64,000 nucleotides of DNA from Candidatus Bathyarchaeia archaeon (GTDB lineage: Archaea > Thermoproteota > Bathyarchaeia > 40CM-2-53-6): assembly GCA_035935655.1 (NCBI GenBank), contig DASYWW010000012.1, positions 141,618 to 205,617 of the forward strand, written 5' to 3'. Below the pieces are notes generated by a model, which was not told the origin of the DNA, did no database searches, and saw only the letters and a list, made by a program, of their open reading frames with translations. Within the stretch, counting starts at the first letter, position 1. Each line of letters opens with the position of its first letter. Position numbers and translations under genes: made by a program. This document shows, piece by piece, positions 54,087-63,783 of this stretch.

Positions 54087-54620
54087 TCATCCGATCCCGG
54101 TATCAAAAGCCCCTGTACTAGTGTACTTTTGGGCCATCTTCACGTAGGCACGGTAGGATTCTCTTATCATCCGAACATCATTGTCTGTTGCCCTCCTCAT
54201 CACCTTGGCGGGCGCACCCACCGCGACAGATCGCGGAAGGATCGTTCTACCTTCAAGAACCACCGCTCCGACCCCTATGATAGAATGAGCACCAACTCTC
54301 GCCCCATCAAAAATAATGGCTCCGGCTCCAATGAGACACTCGTCCCCGATTCTGCAAGCATGGACAATTGCACTGTGAGCTACTGTAACACCATTGCCAA
54401 TAACCGCGGCGTTTTCGGACGAACAGTGGACGACAACATTGTCCTGCAGGCTACAGTTTGCTCCGATCCTAATCCTCCCGTAATCGCCTCGAAGCACAGC
54501 TCCTGGCCAAACACTAGTCCGTGAGCCGACAACGACATCACCTATGATGCTCGCGTTAGGAGCGATCATCGCTGTCGGATGGACTCGAGGCTTCTTGGAC
54601 CCCAGCGTATAGAGAGGCAT
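54087..54620 (-). CDS. gamma-class carbonic anhydrase-like hexapeptide protein
   Basis: The 177-aa left-handed beta-helix protein has hexapeptide repeats and three metal-binding His in the Cam arrangement: His65 (VVVHC), His82 and His87 (VAHSAIVHA). Arg and Asp near residues 44-46 (RGDYGRI) match the family. It likely hydrates CO2, although many relatives are inactive or bind other metals. Confidence 0.85.
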   Translation of the reverse strand: MPLYTLGSKKPRVHPTAMIAPNASIIGDVVVGSRTSVWPGAVLRGDYGRIRIGANCSLQDNVVVHCSSENAAVIGNGVTVAHSAIVHACRIGDECLIGAGAIIFDGARVGAHSIIGVGAVVLEGRTILPRSVAVGAPAKVMRRATDNDVRMIRESYRAYVKMAQKYTSTGAFDTGIG

Positions 54621-54673
54621 TTCTGGCCAACAGCCAAAAAACGATCTGCAGCCGGATTATTCATAAAGAGGAT

Positions 54674-55408
54674 CTAGGCTGAGCCAAAACTGAATATCCT
54701 ATGGAAGTAGGACGACCCGACTTGGCTCGGCGCCGCCTCAGCTTTGGGCTCAGACGCTGACGCTTCCGCCTTCGGCTTCTTCGAGGGCTCAATCACCTCG
54801 AACGCAAACAGGGCTATGATGAGTATAACGATCACAAGGATTCCCTCCGGTCTCGGCTGGCCCGTACTGTCATCATACATAAAATTACGAATACCCAATA
54901 TCGCAGATCCAAGATAAGGAATCGGAATAGTGTACTGGTACACTCCTACAACATTAGAAGCAGGCACCCCACCGTAAGGGTTTGCCGACGTCGGATAATC
55001 CCATTGATCAAGCGCACCGTGATTATTGTCTCCCTCAGTGACAAAGTAGGGTCCACCCACGGTCTGGTTCCCCCTGACATCAACAACCCGATGAACCACC
55101 AAATAGTCCGGCTGGTCAGTGTTCGGACGAAAAACGATTATCGTGCCCAGAGGAGGTGGACCTGCAATAATAGTTCGAGGATCTTGCCCCCTGATCACGA
55201 TAAGCGCCCCCACGGGGAGGACGCAGTTCGTCGGTGGACACATACTCGGGGACGAGACAACTAGGACAGGGTACTCAGTATTGAGCGCCAAACGAACTCC
55301 GCCCCAGACGGCTAGGGCACCCAGTATCACAATCCCTACTAGAAGTAGGCCTCTTGCGGTTTCATTTTTCTGGATAAACCTCCAGAACTTGCGAACATAA
55401 GCGCTCAA
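54674..55408 (-). CDS. signal peptidase I (S26B, archaeal/ER type)
   Basis: The 244-aa membrane protease has an N-terminal helix (about residues 19-41), the catalytic Ser in SSPSMCPP (about 52-59), His in VVHRVVD (His rather than Lys, the archaeal/ER form), and a GDNN region. A second helix lies near residues 190-210, followed by an Ala/Glu/Lys-rich tail. It would process the secreted proteins coded elsewhere in the window. The start is TTG at 55408. Confidence 0.92.
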   Translation of the reverse strand: MSAYVRKFWRFIQKNETARGLLLVGIVILGALAVWGGVRLALNTEYPVLVVSSPSMCPPTNCVLPVGALIVIRGQDPRTIIAGPPPLGTIIVFRPNTDQPDYLVVHRVVDVRGNQTVGGPYFVTEGDNNHGALDQWDYPTSANPYGGVPASNVVGVYQYTIPIPYLGSAILGIRNFMYDDSTGQPRPEGILVIVILIIALFAFEVIEPSKKPKAEASASEPKAEAAPSQVGSSYFHRIFSFGSA

Positions 55409-55423
55409 AGTCTCAAGTCTAGT

Positions 55424-55783
55424 CTAGACGTGTTTTTGCTGGAAGGGTCCTATCTCGGCCTCATACTGGATGCGCCTCAAAAACTCTTCTGCAGCACGAG
55501 CGCCAGCAGTCAGGAACTCTTCACCTCTAGGAGTGATCCTGTAGACTTTTCGGCCTCGTCCGCCCTCCGCTTCCCATACGGCTTGCAAGTAGCCCTTCTC
55601 CTCCATTGAATGGAGGAGTGGATAGAGTGTTCCTGCGCTCAGGTAGACTTTGAATCGATCGCGGATCTCAAGGTTAACCTCGTATCCCCAGCGCGGCTTA
55701 CTTTTGAGAAGCCTGAGTATGATAAGGTCAAGATGGTTCTTTACCAGTCTCTCTCTCCAGGCCTTATCCAGATCTTTATTCAA
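55424..55783 (-). CDS. PadR family transcription regulator
   Basis: The 119-aa protein has a PadR winged helix: LDLIILRLLKSKPRWGYEV, YLSAGTLYPLLHSMEEKGYL, and a wing GRGRKVYRITPRGEEFL, with a short C-terminal helix for dimerisation. It is 15 bp upstream of the signal peptidase gene on the same strand and divergent from the Lhr helicase, so either could be its target. Confidence 0.9.
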   Translation of the reverse strand: MNKDLDKAWRERLVKNHLDLIILRLLKSKPRWGYEVNLEIRDRFKVYLSAGTLYPLLHSMEEKGYLQAVWEAEGGRGRKVYRITPRGEEFLTAGARAAEEFLRRIQYEAEIGPFQQKHV

Positions 55784-55874
55784 ACAGCACCAGGGCTCAG
55801 TGATACAAGGCCGAACAATTGCCCCTTAACGCTTTCTAGGTTTTTATCGAACAGCAGAAGGCCTGCTTGTCCAG

Positions 55875-58739
55875 TTGTCTTCGACGGTCTTTGACCTTCT
55901 CCCGAAACCCCTAGCGGAAGCTGTCAGGGAAAAAGGATTCGAAAAACCGACCGAGGCACAAGAAAAGGCAATTCCCCCCATCCTAGAAGGAAAAAATGTT
56001 CTTCTAATATCTCCCACAGCAAGCGGAAAGACAGAGTCCGCTATACTACCGGTATTCACCAGGTTCTTGATGAACACTGACAGAGGTCCTGGTGTAAAGA
56101 TTCTCTACATGACCCCGCTTCGCGCGCTGAACAGAGACCTACTGGACCGCCTAGAATGGTGGGGAAAGAAAATCGACCTTAGAGTTGCGGTAAGACATGG
56201 CGATACTGAGGTCAGAGAGAGAGTTGGACATGCTCGCAACCCCCCCGACATGCTAATCACAACTCCAGAGACTCTGCAAGCGCTTTTGCCTGGGCGTATC
56301 ATGCGGAGACACCTTCGTGAAGTTAGGTTCCTGATAATTGACGAAGTGCATGAGCTGGCTGAGGATAAGAGAGGCAGCCAGCTAGCCATAGCCATCGAGC
56401 GTCTAAGATGGATCACCCAGAGAGACTTCCAAGTCATCGGGCTTTCGGCAACAATTGGATCGCCCGAGAAGGTTGGAGCATTTCTGGTCGGGACAAACAG
56501 ACCCGTAGAGATTGTGAGGATTCCGGTTGCCAGGAAGATGCGATTGGAGACACTCTTTCCTGAACCGTCCGGCCAGGACCATCAACTAGCCGCGAAGATA
56601 TTCACACACCCGGAGGTCGCCGCCAGGCTTCGGATAATGAAAGAGATGATCAAGAATCACAGGTCAGTCATACTCTTCACAAACACGAGATCGATCGCCG
56701 AAATACTGGCCAGTAGGTTCAAGGTCTGGGACATTGACTTTCCAATTTCAATACACCACGGGAGCCTTGCCAAACCATCCCGGATAACCGCTGAACGAGG
56801 CCTGAAAGGAGGCGAGCTCAGAGGTCTCGTAGCCACCTCAAGCTTGGAACTAGGAATCGATGTTGGAAGAATAGACTACGTAATCCAGTACATGAGCCCT
56901 CACCAGGTGACGCGGCTCATCCAACGGGTAGGTCGCTCAGGCCACAGCGTCGGTAAGATGGCGGATGGAGTGATCATCGCAAGCGATTCTGACGATGCCC
57001 TCGAATCGCTCGTCGTTGCTAGAGGAGCACTCAGCGAGAACTTGGAAGAGGTTTCAGTTCCAGAGAAACCGCTCGACGCTCTCTGCCACCAACTGGCAGG
57101 ATTGCTGATACAGAACAGAAAATGGTACTATAACGAGCTTGTCGAACTCATCTCGAAAGCGTTCCCGTATCGGAATCTGACAGAAGAAGAAGTTGCTTCT
57201 GTCGCGAACTATATGCACTCGCGTTTTCCACGCCTCGCCTGGGTCTCGCCGCAAGACAAGATGGTGATGAGGCCGTCGAGAGTCAAAGACCTCTACACTT
57301 ACTACTTCAACAAGCTCTCAATGATACCTGACGAGAAACAGTATCTCGTCATAGAGCAGGAGACGGATACGGCAGTCGGCGTCTTAGACGAAGCTTTCGT
57401 AGCCGAGTACGGTCAACCGGGTACCAAATTCATCGTGCGGGGAACACCGTGGATGATGCAGAGCATCAGAGGCGATAAGATATTCGTCAAGCCAATCTCC
57501 GACCCGACAGGAGCAATACCCAGCTGGGTAGGGGAGGAAATACCCGTCCCTCACAAGGTCGCGAGCGAAGTCGGAGAGATAAGAAGGAAAGTAGGAGAAA
57601 TGTACTCAACCGGCCAGAACATCAAAGAAATAGCTCAATCACTCAGTCAGGAATATCCTGCGGACCCCAAGACATTTGAACGGGCAATATTCGAGACGTA
57701 TGAGCAATACGAACAAGGACTTCCAGTTCCAAACGACCACCTTCTTACTGTTGAGGAGTGGGACGACTTCATCATCGTCAACTCACACCTGGGAACACTG
57801 GTCAACCGTACCCTAGCCCGACTCATCGGACACTTGTTATCGGACGAGGCAGGCGTCAGTGTCGGGATCCAGCAAGATCCGTACAGGATTGTCTTCCAAG
57901 CCGTCGGTGGAGTAGACGCGAATGATGTTGTGAAGATGGTCCGCCGACTCTCTGAGATCGAAGTGGACGATGTGGCGATAACTGCGTCCAAGAGAACCGG
58001 ATTGTTCAAGCGAAGGCTCGTCCATGTCGCGAGAAGATTTGGAGCGATCTCGAAATGGACAGATTTCAGCAGCATAACTCTTCGCCAGCTCGCGAAGAGC
58101 TTCGAGGGAACAGTCATCATGGACGAGGCTGTTCGCGAGACCCTGGAGAGAGACATGGACATTCCTCATACCAAAGAGGTTCTGCAATCTGTCGCCAGAC
58201 GCGAGATTCAGCTCAAGGTGGTCAAAACAGTAGCGGGAGAAGCGACACCGATCTCGAGGATAGGGCTCGAGAGGATCAGTCGGAAGACGGACTTGATTCC
58301 GACGGAAAAACTGGGCCAGATATTGGTCGGGTCAGCGAAGGCGAGAATCCTCAATGAGGTTAAGACGATCGTCTGTACAGACTGCTGGAAGTATGTTGAG
58401 ATGAGAAGAGTCAAGGATATTCCCGCTGCTCCTGAATGTCCTGAATGCGGATCTAAGAGTCTTGCCGCATTGGCAGTCTCCGATGAGGACATGAAGAAGA
58501 TTCTGTCAAAGAATGGGGCACACCTCTCAGAGAGAGAAAAGAGTGTTCTATCGAGAGCAGAGGAGACCGCGAAACTTGTTGACAAGTATGGAAGGCTCGC
58601 GGTCTATACCCTGGCTGGAAGGAGAGTAACGCTTGAATCGGCCGCGGACATTCTTCGAAAACACCGAAAGCCCACGAACGGATTCTTTGAGGCGATAATG
58701 GAGGCTGAACGAGAGGCGTTGAAAGAACGTTTCTGGTGA
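55875..58739 (+). CDS. Lhr-type superfamily 2 helicase
   Basis: The 954-aa protein has a Q-like motif (KPTEAQEKAIPPIL), Walker A SPTASGKTES, MTPLRALNRD, TTPETLQALL, Walker B IIDEVHEL, LSATIG, and helicase motif VI RLIQRVGRSGH. The Lhr-specific winged-helix and beta-rich core domains follow. Near the C-terminus four Cys (CTDC, then CPEC) form a zinc site, a feature of some archaeal aLhr proteins. The likely role is DNA repair or RNA remodelling. The start is TTG at 55875, divergent from padR. Confidence 0.92.
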   Translation: MSSTVFDLLPKPLAEAVREKGFEKPTEAQEKAIPPILEGKNVLLISPTASGKTESAILPVFTRFLMNTDRGPGVKILYMTPLRALNRDLLDRLEWWGKKIDLRVAVRHGDTEVRERVGHARNPPDMLITTPETLQALLPGRIMRRHLREVRFLIIDEVHELAEDKRGSQLAIAIERLRWITQRDFQVIGLSATIGSPEKVGAFLVGTNRPVEIVRIPVARKMRLETLFPEPSGQDHQLAAKIFTHPEVAARLRIMKEMIKNHRSVILFTNTRSIAEILASRFKVWDIDFPISIHHGSLAKPSRITAERGLKGGELRGLVATSSLELGIDVGRIDYVIQYMSPHQVTRLIQRVGRSGHSVGKMADGVIIASDSDDALESLVVARGALSENLEEVSVPEKPLDALCHQLAGLLIQNRKWYYNELVELISKAFPYRNLTEEEVASVANYMHSRFPRLAWVSPQDKMVMRPSRVKDLYTYYFNKLSMIPDEKQYLVIEQETDTAVGVLDEAFVAEYGQPGTKFIVRGTPWMMQSIRGDKIFVKPISDPTGAIPSWVGEEIPVPHKVASEVGEIRRKVGEMYSTGQNIKEIAQSLSQEYPADPKTFERAIFETYEQYEQGLPVPNDHLLTVEEWDDFIIVNSHLGTLVNRTLARLIGHLLSDEAGVSVGIQQDPYRIVFQAVGGVDANDVVKMVRRLSEIEVDDVAITASKRTGLFKRRLVHVARRFGAISKWTDFSSITLRQLAKSFEGTVIMDEAVRETLERDMDIPHTKEVLQSVARREIQLKVVKTVAGEATPISRIGLERISRKTDLIPTEKLGQILVGSAKARILNEVKTIVCTDCWKYVEMRRVKDIPAAPECPECGSKSLAALAVSDEDMKKILSKNGAHLSEREKSVLSRAEETAKLVDKYGRLAVYTLAGRRVTLESAADILRKHRKPTNGFFEAIMEAEREALKERFW

Positions 58740-58892
58740 ATCACTCGAACAACCCTTATCTCAACGCGTCCGAATACTGCTTCGAGAAACCTCTAGCGAC
58801 GCGAAACAATCGGTGAGAATTTGAACACACTCGACGAACCGTTAAATGACGCACCGAAATTTCGGGAAGATTAGCAAGGGTTACGGAACGTC

Positions 58893-59897
58893 ATGAATCG
58901 CGTCGATACGGAAATCACCGTCCAAGTGGATGGCCTTAGACGCGAGTTCGATAGTAAAGAGGGAAAGGTCACCGCCCTCGACGGTGTCAATCTGCAAGTT
59001 CGAAAGGGCGAGATATTCGGCGTGCTCGGGCCGAACGGCGCTGGAAAGACAACTATGATCCGAATACTTTCCACACTTCTGCTGCCGACTTCGGGTAAGG
59101 CTGGGGTAATGGGTTTTGATGTGGAAAAGGAGCCGGAAAAGATTCGGGCCGTAATCAACATGGCTAGCGGTTCAGAGAGGGCAGGTTACGACTTCATCAG
59201 TGCCCGCGGAAACCTATGGTTCTTTTCCCAGCTCTACGGAATACCCTCCGAAGAGGCACACAAGCGCATAAACGAACTTTCGGACATGCTAGGACTGCAG
59301 AGCTATCTGGACAGAAAGTTCTACGCGCTCTCCACGGGCTACAAGCAGAGAGTCACCCTAGTAAGAGCATTCATCAACGATCCCAAGGTAGTATTTCTTG
59401 ACGAACCGACGATAGGTCTTGACGTCATGACGGCACTAAGCATACGCGAGTACATTCTGAAGCAAGCGAAAGAGCATGGGAGGACCATTCTACTCGCAAC
59501 ACACAACATGGCCGAGGTCGATGCAATCTGCAACCGTGTCGCGATAATCGATAAGGGCAAGATCCTTGCGTGCGACACTCCCGCAGCTCTGAAACGGTCG
59601 CTAGGTGCCCCATCTCTTGTTCTAGAGGTCTCACCCCCTCCAGCTCCCGGAAGCCTTGAGCCAATTGGGAAACTTGACGGAGTCAAAGGCTACACCGCAT
59701 CAATCGATGAAGAAAGAGGGTTATCACGAATTCAAGTTGTCGTGGACGGAGATTTATCTGCGCAGTCCGTGATTGACTCAGTCCGGAAGTCAGAAATGAC
59801 AGTCGTGTCGAACTGGAGGCAACAAGCAACTCTGGAAGAGGTCTTCGTCGCATTAGTGGGTCGAGGGTTTCGGGAGAGAGAACATGAAGCTGCATAG
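58893..59897 (+). CDS. ABC-2 transporter ATPase
   Basis: The 334-aa ATPase has LGPNGAGKTTMIRIL, the signature region LSTGYKQRV (STG variant of LSGGQ), Walker B VVFLDEPTIGLD, and the switch THNMAEVD. A C-terminal extension of about 80 residues follows. A TATA-like GTTAAATG lies at 58841. It overlaps the first permease by 14 bp. Together the three genes form an export system whose substrate cannot be named. Confidence 0.92.
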   Translation: MNRVDTEITVQVDGLRREFDSKEGKVTALDGVNLQVRKGEIFGVLGPNGAGKTTMIRILSTLLLPTSGKAGVMGFDVEKEPEKIRAVINMASGSERAGYDFISARGNLWFFSQLYGIPSEEAHKRINELSDMLGLQSYLDRKFYALSTGYKQRVTLVRAFINDPKVVFLDEPTIGLDVMTALSIREYILKQAKEHGRTILLATHNMAEVDAICNRVAIIDKGKILACDTPAALKRSLGAPSLVLEVSPPPAPGSLEPIGKLDGVKGYTASIDEERGLSRIQVVVDGDLSAQSVIDSVRKSEMTVVSNWRQQATLEEVFVALVGRGFREREHEAA

Positions 59898-60708
59898 CAA
59901 CCCATGGCTGAGAACCGCGTACGCCAGATTGTGGGTGAGAGCGAAAAGCATCTACGGAGAGCCCCTTTGGGTAGCAGTCAACGTCGGATTCCCATTCTTC
60001 ACATCATTCTCCTTTACAATGGTTTACCGAGCCTACGGCCTCGGTGCCTACGCTGGATTCGCTATCCTCGGTGGAGTAATGATCTCTTTCTGGGGGAATG
60101 TTCTGTGGTCGATGGCGAGCCAGTTCAACTGGGATAAGCAAGTCGGACTCTTTGAGATCTATATCAGTTCCCCCGCGCCGATCACTGCCATTCTGGTAGG
60201 AATGTCTCTCGGCGGGATCCTCGGCACGGCACCATCCGCAGCAATGGTGGCCATTCTAGGATGGATTATCTTCGCTCCACCTATCCATCCATATTGGCCC
60301 GCGGTTGTCCTCATCTTCTCTCTGACCCTTGCATCTCTCTACGCGATGGGCATGGCCTTATCCTCGCTCTACCTGGCTTATGGTAGGGAAGCTGATTCAG
60401 TCAACGAAGCGCTTCACGAACCCGTCTCTCTTATTTCCGGCGTCTACTTCCCCTCGGTTGGTCAAGGAATCTCTCCCTTCCCATTTGCAGTGCAAGCGGC
60501 AGCATCAATAATTCCCCTCACCATCGGAATGGACGCTCTGCGACAGAGCCTGGGGTTCCCGATCCCAATCCCATTCATTCCACTCTACCTCGAAGCTCTC
60601 ATTCTCGCTCTGATGGCAGTCATCCTCCTCTTCGCGTCTTCCAGAGCCTTGCGATTCCTTGAAAACAAGGGACGGAGGACTGGTTCAATCGCTGTGAGAC
60701 AAAGATGA
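59884..60708 (+). CDS. ABC-2 type transporter permease
   Basis: The 274-aa protein has about six hydrophobic helices and the ABC-2 layout (long soluble start, WSMASQFNWDKQVGLFEIYISSP coupling region). It overlaps the ATPase gene and the second permease (4 bp). Confidence 0.88.
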   Translation: MKLHSNPWLRTAYARLWVRAKSIYGEPLWVAVNVGFPFFTSFSFTMVYRAYGLGAYAGFAILGGVMISFWGNVLWSMASQFNWDKQVGLFEIYISSPAPITAILVGMSLGGILGTAPSAAMVAILGWIIFAPPIHPYWPAVVLIFSLTLASLYAMGMALSSLYLAYGREADSVNEALHEPVSLISGVYFPSVGQGISPFPFAVQAAASIIPLTIGMDALRQSLGFPIPIPFIPLYLEALILALMAVILLFASSRALRFLENKGRRTGSIAVRQR

Positions 60709-61553
60709 GCGTCCTCAGAAGCATTCTCGCTTCGGTGCGAGTTGGCTGGTATAGAGAGTTCAACTGGACCAACCCCGTCTTAGGATTCTCTATGAGAACA
60801 CTCGGGCCGCTTGCGGGTGTTATCACTGCCTCAAGTGTGTACTTTGTAGGGGCCTCCGCTACTGTTCCTTCTAGGTTTAGTCCGGCTCAGCTCGCCTTCA
60901 TCCTCATCGGCGCCGCATTATACGCCCACGTTGCCGCATACTCTTGGGTTCCAACACTCGCCATAGCGGAAGGAAAATGGACCTACGTATTCCCCCAGGT
61001 CTTCATCTCTCCACATTCATCGCTGCCTTACTTGACTGGGAGGACGATTGCGTCGTTCTTCTCTTCAACCCTAACCGTCATCGTCTCTCTCGTGCTGTCC
61101 TTCTTCATTTTATCGTCAGTATTCAACACGAATATTCCTTTTGTTGTGACCCCTCTTTCAGTCACTCTGTTGTTCTTCGCCATGATTGTGAATGTTCTTG
61201 CGGCGTTTGGACTAGGGCTACTACTCAGCGCTTACGCATTGTTCGCGACAAAATTCGAGTGGGCTCTACCCACTTATGTTGCGGGAGTCTTGATGGTTTT
61301 CTCAGAAGCTCTATTTCCGGTGTCCTTTCTACCACATCCCGTGTCAGACGTAGCAAACGTGCTCCCATTTACCGAATTCATGAGGGCCTCAAGGCAAGCG
61401 ATGATCCAAGGGGGCGACATCTACTCATACTTCTCATACATTGGACTTGCAACTCTTGGAGGGATCATCCTCCTAGCGGTGGGCTTTCTTGCGTTCAGAT
61501 ACGCTGAGAATCGGGCGAGGCGGCTCGGTGTCATCGACAAGAAAACGGCCTGA
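60705..61553 (+). CDS. ABC-2 type transporter permease, second subunit
   Basis: The 282-aa membrane protein has six predicted helices. It starts inside the previous gene and resembles it in layout, so the exporter is probably a heterodimeric permease with one ATPase. Confidence 0.88.
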   Translation: MSVLRSILASVRVGWYREFNWTNPVLGFSMRTLGPLAGVITASSVYFVGASATVPSRFSPAQLAFILIGAALYAHVAAYSWVPTLAIAEGKWTYVFPQVFISPHSSLPYLTGRTIASFFSSTLTVIVSLVLSFFILSSVFNTNIPFVVTPLSVTLLFFAMIVNVLAAFGLGLLLSAYALFATKFEWALPTYVAGVLMVFSEALFPVSFLPHPVSDVANVLPFTEFMRASRQAMIQGGDIYSYFSYIGLATLGGIILLAVGFLAFRYAENRARRLGVIDKKTA

Positions 61554-61562
61554 GACCGAGTC

Positions 61563-62336
61563 TTAGTTTAAGCCTAAAACTCTGCTTGCACTCTCAAAGG
61601 CATCTTTCCATCCGCCGGCCTTGTAGTCTCTCAGACTTCTCAGAAGCTCGTCTCTATCCACGGGCCCCAAGATCCTGATCATTTTCTTGGCAATGCTGCC
61701 TCCAAGAAACAAATACTGAGTTAGCGAGGTGAAATTGCTGGGTCGTCTCGTAACGCTGGCGCTTTCAAAATCCAGGATTCTCGCACTGTCATTGTTCGAC
61801 ACGATCACATTCTTGTGAGCCCGGCTGAGCTCTCCATGATCGAGCCCGTAAGCATCCATTCTGACGCATTCTTCGAGTAAGGGTCTCAAGACACTCCGCA
61901 CCCGTGATCTTCGGCCTCTGCCCTTGAGGGTCTCCAGCCATAGGGGAAGGGACAAGCCTTCGATTAGTTCCATCGCCAACACGTCTGGGGTACCGCCGAG
62001 GCACTCGGGTCCGACACCTAGCGAATTTGCGGTCTTGAGATGCTCGGCCTCGTGAATCAAGTTCAGACGTCGCGCATCAACGCGCCGAATCTTTACAGCG
62101 ATTCGTCGATTGCCCTTGAGGCCTACGACGACTATTCCAACGACCCCCTTACCAAGGACTGATAGCTGATCGGTTTTCAGCCGGCCCTGAAAATCAAGCG
62201 AAGTTATATCCAGTTGATGCAGCTGACGAATTCGTGACTCAACCTGCTCCGGCTCACCGCTCGGATATGCTACGAGACGATTGTAAGGCGGCTTAACGAG
62301 GGACGATAGCGGTGCTAGTGATGGGTTTTGAGCCAC
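61563..62336 (-). CDS. COG2112-type protein kinase-like protein
   Basis: The 257-aa protein has kinase-fold motifs: a Gly loop LGKGVVGIVVVG, the Lys in IAVKIRR, a Glu helix HEAEHLK, a catalytic-loop-like DHGELSRAHKNVIV (the usual HxD reads HGE), and ILDFESAS (DFE for DFG). This matches archaeal predicted Ser/Thr kinases related to RIO and Bud32 types. It overlaps the CCA enzyme gene by 22 bp. Confidence 0.82.
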   Translation of the reverse strand: MAQNPSLAPLSSLVKPPYNRLVAYPSGEPEQVESRIRQLHQLDITSLDFQGRLKTDQLSVLGKGVVGIVVVGLKGNRRIAVKIRRVDARRLNLIHEAEHLKTANSLGVGPECLGGTPDVLAMELIEGLSLPLWLETLKGRGRRSRVRSVLRPLLEECVRMDAYGLDHGELSRAHKNVIVSNNDSARILDFESASVTRRPSNFTSLTQYLFLGGSIAKKMIRILGPVDRDELLRSLRDYKAGGWKDAFESASRVLGLN

Positions 62337-63733
62337 GCTGGTTTCGCCGCCAAGAACTCTGACAACGCCTGGTCAAAACCTTCTCGCCCAAGCAACGCAA
62401 GAATTTTCCCGTTTTCTAGGACCTTCACATTCTTGCGGAAGGAGCTGTCGAGTTGGTCAGGGATGGTCAGACCCAGCCTCGGATCCTTGAGGGCTTCCAT
62501 GACGAGGTGTTCGACCGTGAGGAGTCTCCGTTTCTTGTCAACCACCCATCGATCAGCCTCTATCCAGGGACCGCGAACGGTTTCTTTCGCGGCTACGTGT
62601 CGATCGAGGAACCCTTGGCTGTCGTCCATCTTAGAAACCGGAGGACCCAAGCGTAGCTGAACTTCGGTCAGGGTCGACCTGTCTAGCTCGATAAGGATTG
62701 CGCTTAGTCGGGCTTCGTCGCTCCAGACTGTCGACCTGATAGGATGGAAATCTTGTCGCGTCATCAGCCCTGTTATCGAATTCTCAGTTTTCAACAGTTG
62801 CCCCCAGAGAACGTCAGGCACTATCCTGGGATGCTCGAAAGAAATTGCCACAATGTCCCTGTTGTGATCCTTCACGATTTTGGAAAACTGGGCTTTGGTT
62901 TGCTGTCTGTATTTCTGCGGAAAGAAGTACCACATGCCAGGGTGCTCCTGGAGTTCTCTTGACGCGGCGGCAAACCCCCACAGCTTATCATCTCTAACGG
63001 CAGCAGCCAGGTTTCTATTCGAGTCTACTGGGTCTATGACAACCAATGGAGAGTCGAATTCTCGAGCTCTAGAATCTTGGTTACCGCCGGGACTTTCGAT
63101 ATCCAGGAAGATAATGGGCTTCCATCTCGAAGCTTGAGTAAGTGTCTCTAGAAATGAGTGGTAATGTAGAATCAAGGTTTCGACAAGCATTCCGCTGAAT
63201 CCTCCCACTCTGATCTCGGCACCGTATGATCGGATGCCCTTCGTGAACCGTTTGAGGAGCCGAGCCTCAAGCCGCATCTGTTCTGTCAGGTGCTTTGTCA
63301 TGTACTCGGTATGGTAGGGTGTCCTGTCTGTAGCGCTCTTCCACTGACCTTTTTCCACGGAATAGCATGGGACTACGTTCACTCGGATCCCGGTAATGTG
63401 GAATTCCAAATAGGGATGCTCGGCATATCGATCGATCGTCTTGGCGCTGATCCTCTTCCGAATTTCCGGGAGAATCTTCTCAGTCCACTCCTGCCTATCC
63501 ATTGATGGAGGAAAGCTTGCAAAGATATCCAGGTCGGCCTCACCGCTCAGCCATGTATTCCGCGCAAAGGATCCCTGGATCGAGACGTTTCCTCCAAATC
63601 CTCTGTTGTCCAGAATATTCTGAACTTGACCCTTCAATCTCTCAGCTAGCTGCGACATTCGTTCCCTTTCAGCTACGCTGGGAACGATCTTCTTTGCAAC
63701 CTGGTCCAAGACGGTTTGAATAGAATTCGGCAT
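62315..63733 (-). CDS. cca: CCA-adding tRNA nucleotidyltransferase (archaeal class I)
   Basis: The 472-aa enzyme has SIQGSFARNTWLSGEADLDI (Gly-Ser helix plus Asp-x-Asp metal site), then archaeal CCA domains with TKHLTEQMRLEARLLKRF and GFSGMLVETLILHY. It repairs and completes tRNA 3' ends. It lies 50 bp downstream of thpR and upstream of the kinase, all on the minus strand. Confidence 0.95.
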   Translation of the reverse strand: MPNSIQTVLDQVAKKIVPSVAERERMSQLAERLKGQVQNILDNRGFGGNVSIQGSFARNTWLSGEADLDIFASFPPSMDRQEWTEKILPEIRKRISAKTIDRYAEHPYLEFHITGIRVNVVPCYSVEKGQWKSATDRTPYHTEYMTKHLTEQMRLEARLLKRFTKGIRSYGAEIRVGGFSGMLVETLILHYHSFLETLTQASRWKPIIFLDIESPGGNQDSRAREFDSPLVVIDPVDSNRNLAAAVRDDKLWGFAAASRELQEHPGMWYFFPQKYRQQTKAQFSKIVKDHNRDIVAISFEHPRIVPDVLWGQLLKTENSITGLMTRQDFHPIRSTVWSDEARLSAILIELDRSTLTEVQLRLGPPVSKMDDSQGFLDRHVAAKETVRGPWIEADRWVVDKKRRLLTVEHLVMEALKDPRLGLTIPDQLDSSFRKNVKVLENGKILALLGREGFDQALSEFLAAKPAWLKTHH

Positions 63734-63783
63734 AAATTGGCCCCACGTAACGAGTCAGTATTTGAAAGTGGACTGATAACTCG

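Noticed and set aside
54045-54524. Plus-strand open frame of 159 aa
   Set aside because: It is the antisense shadow of the gamma-carbonic anhydrase gene.
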